Notes: generated by a model from the sequence alone, not told the origin. 64,000 bases of DNA from Promethearchaeati archaeon (GCA_013166775.1 JABLTJ010000004.1:1-64000); one strand, 5' to 3'. Positions 44,214-53,595 are shown, numbered from the stretch's first letter. Program-made: numbers and translations.

Positions 44214-45530
44214 ATGCAAGAATTAGATATTGTGCTAACTTGGCGACAGAGAACAAAGGTTAATTTAAAAGAAATTTTGAAAGCTAAGGATACAAGAGAA
44301 GTAGTAGCATTTTTCACATCACAATTTGTAGGATTTTTAGTTTTCATGTCACTTAGACAAATCTTCCCACTTTACTTACAGAAGACAACAAGTCTAACTG
44401 AGGAAGAAATTGTAATTAAATGGGCGATTATTGTTGCAGCTTATACTTTCGGAGGGATAATCACAAGAATACCTTCAGGGATTTTGATAGAGACGATTGG
44501 GAGAAGAAATATGGTAGTATTGTCTTATTTTTTAACAATAGGTTCAATTGTAGGTTTAGCTTTTACTAATAATACAATTCTACTTGCAGCTCTTTTTATT
44601 GTACTCCGTACTGCGAATAATAGTTTTGGATTATCTAGTAGATCTCTATTATCAGATTTGGAAACTAAGTATAAGGGTTTCTACAATTCTATGATTTCAA
44701 CTTCGGGAAGATTTGGTAGTTTGATTGGTACAATTACTTTAGGGGTGCTGTTGGACTTCTTTAAGCCATACGTAATGCTTATTTTTGCAGGAATTTTAGC
44801 TGTAATTGGAGTTATAGTCTTCTTGTATGTTTTTATAAAAGGAAAAGGTGAAGATAGATATAAGAAAAGACGAGAAGTTAAATGGGCAGGAAAGCAAGTC
44901 AGAATCAAACGTAAGGATTTTCTGAATAGTATTTTTGTTTTCTTCTTCTTAGCCTTTGTAATCTTTGGAATCATGGAAGGATTCAGTAATCCGTTGTTCT
45001 CTTTATACGGGAAGAATGTCATTAATTTGTCAGACAGTCTTGTTGGAACGTTAATAGGACTTTCAAATTTAAGTTTCATAATAGTTGGACCAATTATAGG
45101 TCTGACAATTTCTGATTCTAAGAAACTAGTTAATTCTCTCCTAGTTACAGCTCCAATATTGATGGCTTGTAATTTCCTTATGATCTTCCTTGTTCCATCG
45201 AATCAAATTGTCTATACTGTTTTTCTATTTGTTCGAAATGTTGGTCATGCGATGTTCTTTCCAGTAGTTATGACCATATTGACTTCTGAATTATCAAAGG
45301 ATCTATTTGCTATTTTATACTCTGTTATTACAACAGCTTTCTTATTGGGTATAGCTGCAACAAGCTATTTTTCTGGTATCCTTTATACAATAAATATCAC
45401 TTATCCCTGGTTGAGCTCCTTGATTTCAGCTATTGTATTGATTTTGTTGATGATAGTATATATTCTGTATAATAAATCAAGAAAAACTATAGAAGTAAAA
45501 CATGAAGAGGATTTTGTGGATTTTAAATAA
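44214..45530 (+). CDS. MFS-family transporter
   Basis: 438 aa with twelve hydrophobic segments in two groups of six, split by a basic loop (KGEDRYKKRREVKWAGKQVRIKRKD). GIITRIPSGILIETIGRRN is the MFS loop 2-3 motif. No substrate-specific signature was recognised. It precedes the ABC exporter genes on the same strand by 20 bases, but co-function is not shown. C-terminal tail is acidic. Confidence 0.85.
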   Translation: MQELDIVLTWRQRTKVNLKEILKAKDTREVVAFFTSQFVGFLVFMSLRQIFPLYLQKTTSLTEEEIVIKWAIIVAAYTFGGIITRIPSGILIETIGRRNMVVLSYFLTIGSIVGLAFTNNTILLAALFIVLRTANNSFGLSSRSLLSDLETKYKGFYNSMISTSGRFGSLIGTITLGVLLDFFKPYVMLIFAGILAVIGVIVFLYVFIKGKGEDRYKKRREVKWAGKQVRIKRKDFLNSIFVFFFLAFVIFGIMEGFSNPLFSLYGKNVINLSDSLVGTLIGLSNLSFIIVGPIIGLTISDSKKLVNSLLVTAPILMACNFLMIFLVPSNQIVYTVFLFVRNVGHAMFFPVVMTILTSELSKDLFAILYSVITTAFLLGIAATSYFSGILYTINITYPWLSSLISAIVLILLMIVYILYNKSRKTIEVKHEEDFVDFK

Positions 45531-45550
45531 CTTAATTTTATAGTATTGGT

Positions 45551-46594
45551 GTGTCAATCGAGATTCGGAATTTATCAAAAACCTTCAATAGAAAGGGTAA
45601 AGAGATAAGAGCTTTAGATGACATCTCATTGAATATTAAAGAAGGAGAGTTTATAGGTCTTTTAGGACCAAACGGAGCAGGAAAAACAACGCTAACAAAG
45701 ATACTTACCACTTTACTCCTTCCAACATCTGGTGAAGCATATATTGATGGAGTAAGCATATATGATGATAAGAAAATACGTAGCCTGGTTGGTTCAGTCT
45801 TTGGTGAAACGGGAGGAAGAAGTTTGTATTATAGACTTTCAATATTTGATAATTTGCTCTTTTACAGTACCCTGAGCGGTATCAAAAAAACGGAAGCAAA
45901 AAAGAGAATTAATTCTCTATTAAATTTCTTTGATCTTGAATCCAAGAAAGATACACTTGTGATGAAACTATCAACTGGGATGAAAGCTAAAGTCCTTCTG
46001 ATCCGAGCCCTGATTCCTTTTCCAAAGGTATTATTGCTTGATGAACCAACACTTGGTTTCGATGCTGAAAGCTCAGAAATAGCAAGAGATCTACTAATGG
46101 AATTCAATAGGGAATGTGGGACCACTGTACTATTAACAAGCCATAATTTTCCAGAAATTGATGATTTAACTTCTAGATTAATTCTAATTGATAGTGGACA
46201 AATCATTCAGGATTGTCCTCCAGATATATTCAAAGAATCAGCTGCTCAGCATTATGTTCATTTAGTGTTTAGTCTTCCATCTTTCCACTATAAGAGCTTT
46301 GAAGATTTAATTCGCATTTCAGCAGGTGCAGAGATTTTATTTTTCATAGAAAAGGATTTGGACAACTTTGTATTCGAAGCAAAAATACGCCCAACCAAAT
46401 TCACTCTAAACGAAACAATCTCAAGATTAACTATTCTAATATTAAGAGCAGGAGGAGAAATCTTTCAGATAGCACCACACATGCCAAGCTTAAAAGAATC
46501 CTTTCTTGCATTTCTAGCAATCAATAAGCAAAAAGATGAAAAAGCTCAGTCGTTTGAAGACATGTTCTCTTTACCTTTTCAGGAGGAGGAATAG
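45551..46594 (+). CDS. ABC transporter ATP-binding protein
   Basis: 347 aa from GTG 45551. Walker A GPNGAGKTT (about residue 38), Q-loop region, signature LSTGMKAKV, Walker B VLLLDEPTLG and switch histidine TSHNF are all intact. A C-terminal extension of about 110 residues is typical of DrrA/NatA-type exporter subunits (ABC-2 family). It begins a three-gene unit with two permeases. Confidence 0.93.
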   Translation: MSIEIRNLSKTFNRKGKEIRALDDISLNIKEGEFIGLLGPNGAGKTTLTKILTTLLLPTSGEAYIDGVSIYDDKKIRSLVGSVFGETGGRSLYYRLSIFDNLLFYSTLSGIKKTEAKKRINSLLNFFDLESKKDTLVMKLSTGMKAKVLLIRALIPFPKVLLLDEPTLGFDAESSEIARDLLMEFNRECGTTVLLTSHNFPEIDDLTSRLILIDSGQIIQDCPPDIFKESAAQHYVHLVFSLPSFHYKSFEDLIRISAGAEILFFIEKDLDNFVFEAKIRPTKFTLNETISRLTILILRAGGEIFQIAPHMPSLKESFLAFLAINKQKDEKAQSFEDMFSLPFQEEE

Positions 46595-46601
46595 AATTCA
46601 T

Positions 46602-47459
46602 TTGCATGCAAACGAGGTTGTTTCCTCTTTCATTAATTTGGAAAAGAAGAGTTCTCCATTATCCCGTATAAGTGCTATTTTTCTCACAAGATTGAAAATG
46701 GCTTTCAATTATAAGAGCAGTTTTCTAATGACCCTTGTTCTCAATTTAGTAACAATAATGATGTATTTCTTTTTCAGCAAAATAAAACCAGAAATGCAAG
46801 TATTTGGTATTAATGCTACTTATTTCGAATTTGCCATCATAGGTTTGTGTTTACAAATGGTTGTTGGAACAAGTCTAGGGTCAGTAAGTGCGAATATATA
46901 CAATGAGATATTATCTGGTACATGGTCTTCTGTTCTTCTGCATTTCAATTTTCTTGAGTATTCAATCGGAACAACCTTAGCTGGAGTTTTACTCTCTTCT
47001 GTTTCAATATTCTTAGCCATAGGTCTAGCTTATCTAACAATCGGATTCTATCTAACAATCACATCTCAAGAAGTGATGCTTATACTTCTTCTATTTATTC
47101 TCATTATTCTTGCTCACATGGCAATATCTATGCTTTTCGCAGCTTTCACAATCTTTTATCAAAAAACGAGTAATTTGATTTCTTTATTGTACCAGCTTAC
47201 AAAAACCTTTAGTGGAGTAGTATTTCCTGTAACACTTTTGAGCGGATTTCCTCTGATAGTTTCAAGGAGTTTACCACTCACGTATGGGCTAGAGTCGATA
47301 CATCAATTACTTTTTTCTCCAACACTAAATATGGATTATATCTTTGTTAATTGTCTGATTATTATTAGTTTCATTGTTTTACTAGGATCTATTGCTTATG
47401 GAATGGTTTTCTTAAGTTTAAAAAATATAAGAAAGAATGGGAAAGTTGATTGGTATTGA
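46602..47459 (+). CDS. ABC-2 type transporter permease 1
   Basis: 285 aa from TTG 46602, which follows AGGAGGAGGA (46581-46590, at the end of the ATPase gene) by 11 bases. An in-frame upstream start at 46536 would overlap the ATPase gene by 59 bases and add a basic leader, less likely. Six membrane segments with the ABC-2 layout are seen. The substrate of this exporter is unknown; the pair with the next gene suggests a heterodimeric permease. Confidence 0.82.
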   Translation: MHANEVVSSFINLEKKSSPLSRISAIFLTRLKMAFNYKSSFLMTLVLNLVTIMMYFFFSKIKPEMQVFGINATYFEFAIIGLCLQMVVGTSLGSVSANIYNEILSGTWSSVLLHFNFLEYSIGTTLAGVLLSSVSIFLAIGLAYLTIGFYLTITSQEVMLILLLFILIILAHMAISMLFAAFTIFYQKTSNLISLLYQLTKTFSGVVFPVTLLSGFPLIVSRSLPLTYGLESIHQLLFSPTLNMDYIFVNCLIIISFIVLLGSIAYGMVFLSLKNIRKNGKVDWY

Positions 47460-48343
47460 TGTCTATAAAAAATCCAGATGAAGTGATTAAGAAATTTCTT
47501 ACACAAGAATCTTCACCTTCCTTCTTTAAAGGATTGAAAGCTCTTTTTGTAAGAAATATGAAAATAATATGGCAGTATAAATTTTCTCTTTTGATGGGAT
47601 TCATAAATACGCTGGTAGTTACTTCGCTCTTTTTCTATATTTCCTTGCTTGTACCTGATTTACAAATGACACAAGATAATTATACTGTAGACAGCATATC
47701 TTTTATTTTCGCAGGAGTTTTATTATTAGAAATTTCCACAAAAATTCTGATGAAATCCATGAATAGTTTTACAAGTGAAATGAAACAAGGAACTTTCGAA
47801 ACATTAGCTACTTTGCCTTTTGGATTACGAAGATATTTTATTTCAGAGATTGCTTTCGAGGTTTTGTACGGGTTAATTTTATCAACTGTTTATTTCATAC
47901 CTATATTTTTCATTTTTCCAGTTTTTAGAGCAGTTTCTATATCTGCTGCTTCGTTCTTCTCGTTGCTTTTAGTTGCTCTCTGTACAATACTCTTCTTCTT
48001 TTCTCTTTCTCTTCTAGCAGCTAATTTCACTATTCTTAACAAAAGGGGAAAGGAAATCGCTATGGTTTTGATAGGTATTATGCATTTATTAAGTGGAAGT
48101 TTGTTTCCTCTTCAGCTCTTCCCAAAATGGTTAGAGCATATAGCTCATGCATCTCCATTCACCTTTGCTGTTCAAGCATTTCGTTTATGCCTTTTTGGTC
48201 AAGGAGTGTTATCGGATAATATCATATGGGGAGCAGTTCTTTTTCTTATTTTATCATCAATCGTTCTAATAGCAACCTTCTATTTCACTTTCAATAGTAT
48301 TTATAAGAGAATCAGAATTACAGGAACAATCCATGAGTTTTGA
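47459..48343 (+). CDS. ABC-2 type transporter permease 2
   Basis: 294 aa from ATG 47459, overlapping the stop of permease 1 as TGATG, so translation is coupled. Six hydrophobic segments with the conserved ABC-2 C-terminal part (LSGSLFPLQLFPKWLEHIAHASPF, about 200-235) identify the DrrB/NodJ-type fold. Two different permeases plus one ATPase indicate a heterodimeric exporter. It ends seven bases from the convergent hexulose-phosphate synthase gene. Confidence 0.85.
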   Translation: MSIKNPDEVIKKFLTQESSPSFFKGLKALFVRNMKIIWQYKFSLLMGFINTLVVTSLFFYISLLVPDLQMTQDNYTVDSISFIFAGVLLLEISTKILMKSMNSFTSEMKQGTFETLATLPFGLRRYFISEIAFEVLYGLILSTVYFIPIFFIFPVFRAVSISAASFFSLLLVALCTILFFFSLSLLAANFTILNKRGKEIAMVLIGIMHLLSGSLFPLQLFPKWLEHIAHASPFTFAVQAFRLCLFGQGVLSDNIIWGAVLFLILSSIVLIATFYFTFNSIYKRIRITGTIHEF

Positions 48344-48350
48344 TTTTACT

Positions 48351-48995
48351 TCAGTTCAGAATATCTAGAAATTGATTAATGGATTTCAAAACATCCTTAG
48401 ATTGAGTAATAGCTCGTCCAATAATTATAATGTCTGCTCCATTTTCCAGTGCTTTTTGACTCTTTTTCAAATCCAATCCTCCAGCAACAGCAATAAGAGT
48501 TTGGGGATATTCGATCCTTATTTTCTTAATAAGTTCCCAGGGATGTTCTTCTCTCTTCTCTTGATCAATCCCTCTATGAAATAGAAGAACGTCTGGTTTA
48601 TTATCTAATTTGCTCAACACATCCAGAGGATCCTTTACATTCATTAAATCCAGAATTAGATCCGTTTTCCTTAATACGCTTTCATCTAATGCTGATTTTA
48701 TTGTTTCAATTGCAGCCAAACCACTAATTGTTACTGCTTTAGCATTTTCTTCAGCAGCTATTTGAACTTCTAAAAATCCAACATCTAAAGTTTTCATATC
48801 AGCGATTATATAAGTATTAGATTGAGATTCAAACATATCTCTTATAATGTGAATACCAAATTTCTTGATCAAAGGAGTTCCTGCTTCGATTAAAATCTTC
48901 TCAGATTTAGGAATTTGGGATAAAACAGATTTTAATTGCTCTTTGTCAACTAAATCTAAAGCTATCTGAAGATAAGGAGGATCATTTAATTTCAT
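48351..48995 (-). CDS. hps: 3-Hexulose-6-phosphate synthase
   Basis: 214 aa from ATG 48995; an in-frame GTG at 49004 lies inside the preceding gene. Belongs to the orotidine-phosphate decarboxylase suprafamily. Key stretches are QIALDL, IEAGTPLIKKFG, IADMKTLDVG (catalytic Asp and Lys) and VAGGLDLKKSQKALENGADIIIIGRAI. It condenses formaldehyde with ribulose 5-phosphate or runs in reverse to make ribulose 5-phosphate from hexulose phosphate, as many archaea do to form pentoses. No isomerase (PHI) gene is adjacent. Two bases downstream of the beta-CASP gene. Confidence 0.85.
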   Translation of the reverse strand: MKLNDPPYLQIALDLVDKEQLKSVLSQIPKSEKILIEAGTPLIKKFGIHIIRDMFESQSNTYIIADMKTLDVGFLEVQIAAEENAKAVTISGLAAIETIKSALDESVLRKTDLILDLMNVKDPLDVLSKLDNKPDVLLFHRGIDQEKREEHPWELIKKIRIEYPQTLIAVAGGLDLKKSQKALENGADIIIIGRAITQSKDVLKSINQFLDILN

Positions 48996-48996
48996 T

Positions 48997-50355
48997 TTAT
49001 GCACTTCTAAGTTTTTCTTGAAAACCTTCTTTTAGAAGCCTGGGTTGGGCTATGTCTTTTACATAATTTAGTATATACTCTTGATTTCTTTTATCTCCAT
49101 GAATTAAAATTATATCGCGAGCACCGGTCTTCTCCATTATGAGTTTCAAACCTTCTACAGAACTATGTCCAGAGTAAGGAAACTTCATTATTTGCATTTC
49201 AAGATCGATTTGTTTTTTCTTTCCATAATCTGCAAATAGAGTAACCTTTTTTTCCCCATCATAAATAGCTCTGCCAGTAGTACCTTCTACTTGATAACCT
49301 GTAAATCCTAGAACATTGTTTTCATTGGTTCCAAGAAGCTCTAAGTAAGAATGAATTGGTCCTCCTTCCAGCATTCCAGAAGTTGTAACGATGATAGAAC
49401 CTTCTTCCTTCTTTGCTATATATTTTCTAGAAGTACCAGTACGTTCAGAAAGTGAAGGTACGGGGATGAAATTATCTTTTCTAAACGGAGAGCTCATACC
49501 AACCTCCTTAATCTTTGATAGAAATCGTTTTGAAACCCATTTTTCACTCAAGAAATGTTCTGTAATCATATTCATGTGATTTATCATGCCATCAATATAG
49601 ATTGGAACATCATCTAAATCTTGATCTAAAGCAAGAGTAATCAGTGTTTCTTGTGATCTACCTACAGCAAAAGAAGGCAATATCATTTTATTTCCTCCTT
49701 CAGCAATTTGCTTAGCTAAAAGTCGAAGGCCTACATTGATTTTTTCTCTTTCAGGAACATAACGATCTCCATTAGTAGATTCAGTTAGAAGAACGTCTAT
49801 TTTCTCTTTAGGAAGATCATAACCTTCAAACATGGGAGTTACTCTGTCATTTATATCTCCAGTATAGAGAATCAGTGTCCCATCCCAATCAATTAGAATT
49901 TGCGCAGCTCCAAGAACGTGTCCAGCATTAAGGAATTCTGCAGTTATACCTTCAGCAATTTTGAATTTATTTCTATAATTGTGAGTTCGAATTTTTTGAT
50001 ATACTATGTCTAAATCTCTTTCTGACCAATGTCTTCTTCCTTCAATTTTCAGATGATCCAACCAAAGTTTATACACAATTTCCTTTGTCGGATCTGTCAT
50101 ATGATAATCTCCCTTATACCCCTTCTTAGCCAATCTTGGAATATAACCGGAATGATCTATATGTGCATGACTAAGAATAAACGCATCTAAGTCTTCAGCG
50201 ATTGGATCAACACCAACAGGTGCTCTTGAGAGTTGCTTAGGAACTAATTCTATACCACAATCGAGAAGTATGCTTCGATCTCTGTCTCGAATAACGAAAG
50301 CACTTCTTCCAACATAATTTGTGGATCCGTATGCAATGATTTCAATGTCATTCAT
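48997..50355 (-). CDS. Beta-CASP metallo-nuclease, aCPSF2-like
   Basis: 452 aa from ATG 50355, five bases after GTGA. The metallo-beta-lactamase motifs SHAHIDHSG, AGHVLGA, YTGDIN and beta-CASP motifs SFAVGRSQE, TTSGMLEGGP, SGHSS and IHGDK are intact. Unlike aCPSF1, it lacks N-terminal KH domains, which matches aCPSF2. Such enzymes act as ribonucleases in archaeal RNA 3'-end formation or decay. It is followed after one base by the hexulose-phosphate synthase gene, with likely translational coupling. Confidence 0.88.
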   Translation of the reverse strand: MNDIEIIAYGSTNYVGRSAFVIRDRDRSILLDCGIELVPKQLSRAPVGVDPIAEDLDAFILSHAHIDHSGYIPRLAKKGYKGDYHMTDPTKEIVYKLWLDHLKIEGRRHWSERDLDIVYQKIRTHNYRNKFKIAEGITAEFLNAGHVLGAAQILIDWDGTLILYTGDINDRVTPMFEGYDLPKEKIDVLLTESTNGDRYVPEREKINVGLRLLAKQIAEGGNKMILPSFAVGRSQETLITLALDQDLDDVPIYIDGMINHMNMITEHFLSEKWVSKRFLSKIKEVGMSSPFRKDNFIPVPSLSERTGTSRKYIAKKEEGSIIVTTSGMLEGGPIHSYLELLGTNENNVLGFTGYQVEGTTGRAIYDGEKKVTLFADYGKKKQIDLEMQIMKFPYSGHSSVEGLKLIMEKTGARDIILIHGDKRNQEYILNYVKDIAQPRLLKEGFQEKLRSA

Positions 50356-50496
50356 GTAATTCACTATTTCGTTTTTTTAAATAAAAGCTTAGAAGACTAA
50401 ATGACCTCTTTAAAGCCTTAAATCGACGGTTTCTTTTGCAACTCTTAAAACTTACCCTTCAACCAATAATGAACTCATTCATTAATTTGAATACTC

Positions 50497-50506
50497 TTTT
50501 ATATTA
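50497..50506 (+). promoter_or_regulatory. Probable TATA box for the EAP30-like gene
   Basis: TTTTATATTA is centred about 31 bases upstream of ATG 50533. Predicted start lies only a few bases before the ATG, giving a very short leader. Confidence 0.45.
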
Positions 50507-50532
50507 TGTAAGATAGATTCTAATTGAGAAAA

Positions 50533-51258
50533 ATGTCTGATGAAAAGAAAAAGAAAGTTAAAGAAGATTTTCGATCTTCCTTAACTGATGCTTACAAATC
50601 ATTCGATGCAGAATTAGACGAAACAAAGGAAAAGGACAAACAAAAGAAACAAGAAATCCTTGAGGAAGGAATTGAGAGGATAGAGAAAAAGTCCACAAAA
50701 GAGTTGGGGTCATCAAAGATTCTTGCATTAAAAATTCTCGATATTAGACAGAAAGCAGGAATGACCCAAACAATGGGAACAGCAGGGAAAGTTAAAACTC
50801 CTATCCTGTTTGGGAAAGATGAATTTAAACAAAAACTCGTAAGAGAATTATTAGTAATAGGAACAGAAGAATTAGCTGATATTGGAAGTGCTATAACTAT
50901 TGCTAATTTAGTGGATTACTTCAAAGAAACCAGAACTAACTGGAAAATACGAACAGGAGACCTCTTAGAGGTTCTTAAGATAATGGAGAAAAAAGAAGTG
51001 ATACCCAAGCGAGTTGATATTGGTGATGACGAAGTTCTTATCAGATTTAAACCAATCGAGATGTCACCAGATATTCAACAAGTACTCAGATTATCTACAG
51101 GATTACCATTCTTGACTGTTCAAAAGATTGCAAGTCATTTAGGTTGGTCAATAGAAAGAGCTCAAAGTACACTAACAATGATGAGCAAAATGGAAATAGC
51201 AGTTCTAGATGAAGAAACAGGAAATTATTATTTCCCTGGAGTGAGTGAAATTTATTAA
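50533..51258 (+). CDS. ESCRT-II EAP30/Vps22-like protein
   Basis: 241 aa from ATG 50533 (TTG 50524 in the same frame). A charged N-terminal helix (about 1-60) leads to a first winged helix (about 65-160) and a second (about 165-241). The second one, LPFLTVQKIASHLGWSIERA followed by YYFPGVSEIY, matches the C-terminal region of the EAP30/Vps22 family from memory: a helix rich in SxKxxLxW-ERA-type residues and a terminal YxxP motif. In eukaryotes this family forms the core of ESCRT-II, and Asgard archaea encode homologues. The match is by eye only. No other ESCRT or ubiquitin gene is in the window. Confidence 0.65.
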   Translation: MSDEKKKKVKEDFRSSLTDAYKSFDAELDETKEKDKQKKQEILEEGIERIEKKSTKELGSSKILALKILDIRQKAGMTQTMGTAGKVKTPILFGKDEFKQKLVRELLVIGTEELADIGSAITIANLVDYFKETRTNWKIRTGDLLEVLKIMEKKEVIPKRVDIGDDEVLIRFKPIEMSPDIQQVLRLSTGLPFLTVQKIASHLGWSIERAQSTLTMMSKMEIAVLDEETGNYYFPGVSEIY

Positions 51259-51316
51259 CAACACTATTTTTGCATTTTACGAATAATTTATAAAGTCACA
51301 AACCCTCATTAAGCTT

Positions 51317-51351
51317 GGTGAGATCAAACAAATATTTTATTTGATCTCGCC
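51317..51351. terminator. Twelve-base hairpin between convergent genes
   Basis: GGTGAGATCAAA (51317-51328) pairs with TTTGATCTCGCC (51340-51351), with one G:T pair and an 11-base AT-rich loop. It lies between the ends of the EAP30-like gene and the uridine phosphorylase gene, so it may terminate transcripts from either side. A C-rich tract follows on the plus strand (CTCCCTCCC). Confidence 0.45.
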
Positions 51352-51392
51352 CTCCCTCCCTCATTTTCATCTTAATTAGCTTAGGATTAAAC

Positions 51393-52226
51393 CTACTTTT
51401 GTCTAAACCAATATTTTGAATCCAGTTTTGTTCTTTCTTCATCCATCTCTGCAAGTACTTTTACTGCATAATTTGCAGCTTTTATAGCTTCTTCCTCTCC
51501 AAAGGCTCCAAATTCATTCGTAACCCTATTAGCATAAACAGCACATATAGCACCAGCTCTCCCACCAAAGATTTGAGATAAAGTAAAGATGTGCGAAGCT
51601 TCCATTTCGATATTCATCACACCCATTTTCTGCAAATCTGGAATAATGGTATCTGTCTTTGAAATTTTATAATCGTTAAAACCTGGTCTTCCTTGACCAA
51701 GGTAAAAGCTTGAAGATGATGCAGCTACACCAACATGGTAAGTGTATCCTAGGTTTTCGCAGGCTTCTATGAGTGCTAAAACAACTTCATAATGAGCTAT
51801 TGCAGGATAGCTTTCAGGAACATAGTGTATACTTGATCCTTCCATTTTCACTGCACCAGTATTGATTATTAAATCACCGAGCTCAACACCAGGTTGTATC
51901 ACTCCAGTAGAACCTACTCTGATAAAAGTATCACATCCTATATTCATCAATTCAGTTAAGGCAATTTCACAAGCGGGTGTGCCTATTCCTGTAGAAGTTA
52001 CACTAATTGGAACACCATGAACTTTTCCTGTAAAAGAATAATACTGCCGATGTGCTGCTATTTCTTTAAATTCATCCCATGTTCCTGCTATTCTTTTTGC
52101 TCTTTCTGGATCTCCTGGGAGTAAAACAGGTCCTTGAAGATCATTTGGTTTACATTCAATATGATATTGTTTTCCCTCTTCAAAAGTTGGCTTATCAGCT
52201 GATGCTTTCTTTTCTTCTTTGTGCAT
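51393..52226 (-). CDS. udp: Uridine phosphorylase
   Basis: 277 aa. Nucleoside phosphorylase family I: LLPGDPERAKRI (phosphate-binding), HRQYYSFTG, STGIGTPACEIALTEL, FIRVGSTG and the nucleoside-binding MNIEMEAS. These features favour uridine over purine nucleoside, but specificity is inferred. It cleaves nucleosides to base and ribose 1-phosphate. Convergent with the EAP30-like gene and followed on the minus strand by no further gene until 51258, so it is probably monocistronic. Confidence 0.87.
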   Translation of the reverse strand: MHKEEKKASADKPTFEEGKQYHIECKPNDLQGPVLLPGDPERAKRIAGTWDEFKEIAAHRQYYSFTGKVHGVPISVTSTGIGTPACEIALTELMNIGCDTFIRVGSTGVIQPGVELGDLIINTGAVKMEGSSIHYVPESYPAIAHYEVVLALIEACENLGYTYHVGVAASSSSFYLGQGRPGFNDYKISKTDTIIPDLQKMGVMNIEMEASHIFTLSQIFGGRAGAICAVYANRVTNEFGAFGEEEAIKAANYAVKVLAEMDEERTKLDSKYWFRQK

Positions 52227-52290
52227 GATAATATATTTAGAATTAACTAATAAAAAGATTTCACAGAAGATTTTACTTTCTATTTTCAGA

Positions 52291-53553
52291 TTAGGTATTT
52301 GGATGATTTAGAATTTCCTTTGCGCGATCAAATGAAATATTCTCTTCTTCAATCATTCGCTGCGTAATTTCCTCTATTTTATCACCTTTAGCTCCTGCAT
52401 TTATAGCTATATTCCTAGCATGTAACATCATATGACCTTTTTGGATACCTTCAGATACCAAAGCACGTAGTGCAGCTACATTTTGTGCTAATCCTACTGC
52501 AGCAACCACACATGCAAATTCTTCAACATTTGAAACACCAAGAATTTTTAATGCAGTTTTATAGGTTGGATTTACATTAATTGCTCCTCCAAGTACACCA
52601 ATCGATAGAGGAATTTCAAGACAACCGAGTAAATCGCCATTATCATTCTTTGTGAATTTAGTGAGTGATTTATAGCCACCTTCTTTCGTAGCATAAACAT
52701 GGGCTCCTGCTTCCACTGCTCTTGTATCATTACCAGTTGCTAGCAATACCGCTATGATTCCATTCATTATACCTTTATTGTGAGTTGCACATCTGTATGG
52801 GTCGTGATCAGCTAAATCATAGGCTAGAAGAATCATATCTACAATGTTTTCTCCTCCTAATTCATTTTTATCAAATTCAGCTTCAACTTTCACATATCTC
52901 TTATCTACTAGGTTTGAAATGATACGAAGAAGTACTTTACCTCCAGTCAATCTCTCAACATCTGGTTTCAACACTTCTAACATTGTGTTTACTGCATTTG
53001 CACCCATAGCATCTTTTACATCAACTATAAGATGCAATACCAGATAATTTTCCAATTTTCCTTTTATTCTTCTTATCTCTATGTCTTTTGCTCCTCCACC
53101 TAAATCTGTTAGAATTTTATTTGTTGAATCCGCTTTTTCTAGTAGTTCTGTAAGATTAGTTTGAATATTTTTTTCTGCTGAATCAAAATCTTGAATGTGT
53201 AAAACTTGAATTTGACCAGTTACAAAGGATCCTGAATACTCAGCTCTAAAACCTCCACTTTTCCTAGCTATTTTTGCTGCATGACTAGCTGCAGCAACTA
53301 CAGAGGTCTCTTCAATGACCATTGGCACTAAATACTCTTTTTCATTAACAATGAAATTAGTTGCAATTCCCAAAGGAAGAGGGAGAATTCCCACAACATT
53401 TTCAATCATGAAACTTAGAGCTTCATCATCAATTGAATTACCTTCAAGAATGGTTATTTCCTCTTCAGTTAGTTCAAGCATTTTTGCGATAGTGTTTCTT
53501 CTCTCTTCAACCGTTAGATTGTAAAAATTAGGAATCCGTGAACTAAAGGACAT
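52291..53553 (-). CDS. hmgA: Hydroxymethylglutaryl-CoA reductase, class II type
   Basis: 420 aa. Reduces HMG-CoA to mevalonate in isoprenoid lipid synthesis. Catalytic Glu in IENVVG, Lys in HNKGIMNG, Asp in GNDTRAVEAG and His in GHMMLHARN are all present. The sequence features (ENVVGILPLPLGIATNF, VIEETSVVAAASHAAKIAR) are those of the class II (mvaA-like) enzymes, and not of the class I enzyme common in archaea; that is inferred from motif resemblance. TTTTTAATT about 26 bases before the ATG suggests a leaderless mRNA. Confidence 0.92.
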   Translation of the reverse strand: MSFSSRIPNFYNLTVEERRNTIAKMLELTEEEITILEGNSIDDEALSFMIENVVGILPLPLGIATNFIVNEKEYLVPMVIEETSVVAAASHAAKIARKSGGFRAEYSGSFVTGQIQVLHIQDFDSAEKNIQTNLTELLEKADSTNKILTDLGGGAKDIEIRRIKGKLENYLVLHLIVDVKDAMGANAVNTMLEVLKPDVERLTGGKVLLRIISNLVDKRYVKVEAEFDKNELGGENIVDMILLAYDLADHDPYRCATHNKGIMNGIIAVLLATGNDTRAVEAGAHVYATKEGGYKSLTKFTKNDNGDLLGCLEIPLSIGVLGGAINVNPTYKTALKILGVSNVEEFACVVAAVGLAQNVAALRALVSEGIQKGHMMLHARNIAINAGAKGDKIEEITQRMIEEENISFDRAKEILNHPNT

Positions 53554-53595
53554 GTGTTTACTGCAAAAACAGCAATTAAAAAGGTTTTTTTAGAA

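Noticed and set aside
47032..47060. Direct repeat TATCTAACAATC twice
   Set aside because: It lies inside the permease gene and encodes similar membrane-helix residues; chance or codon similarity explains it.
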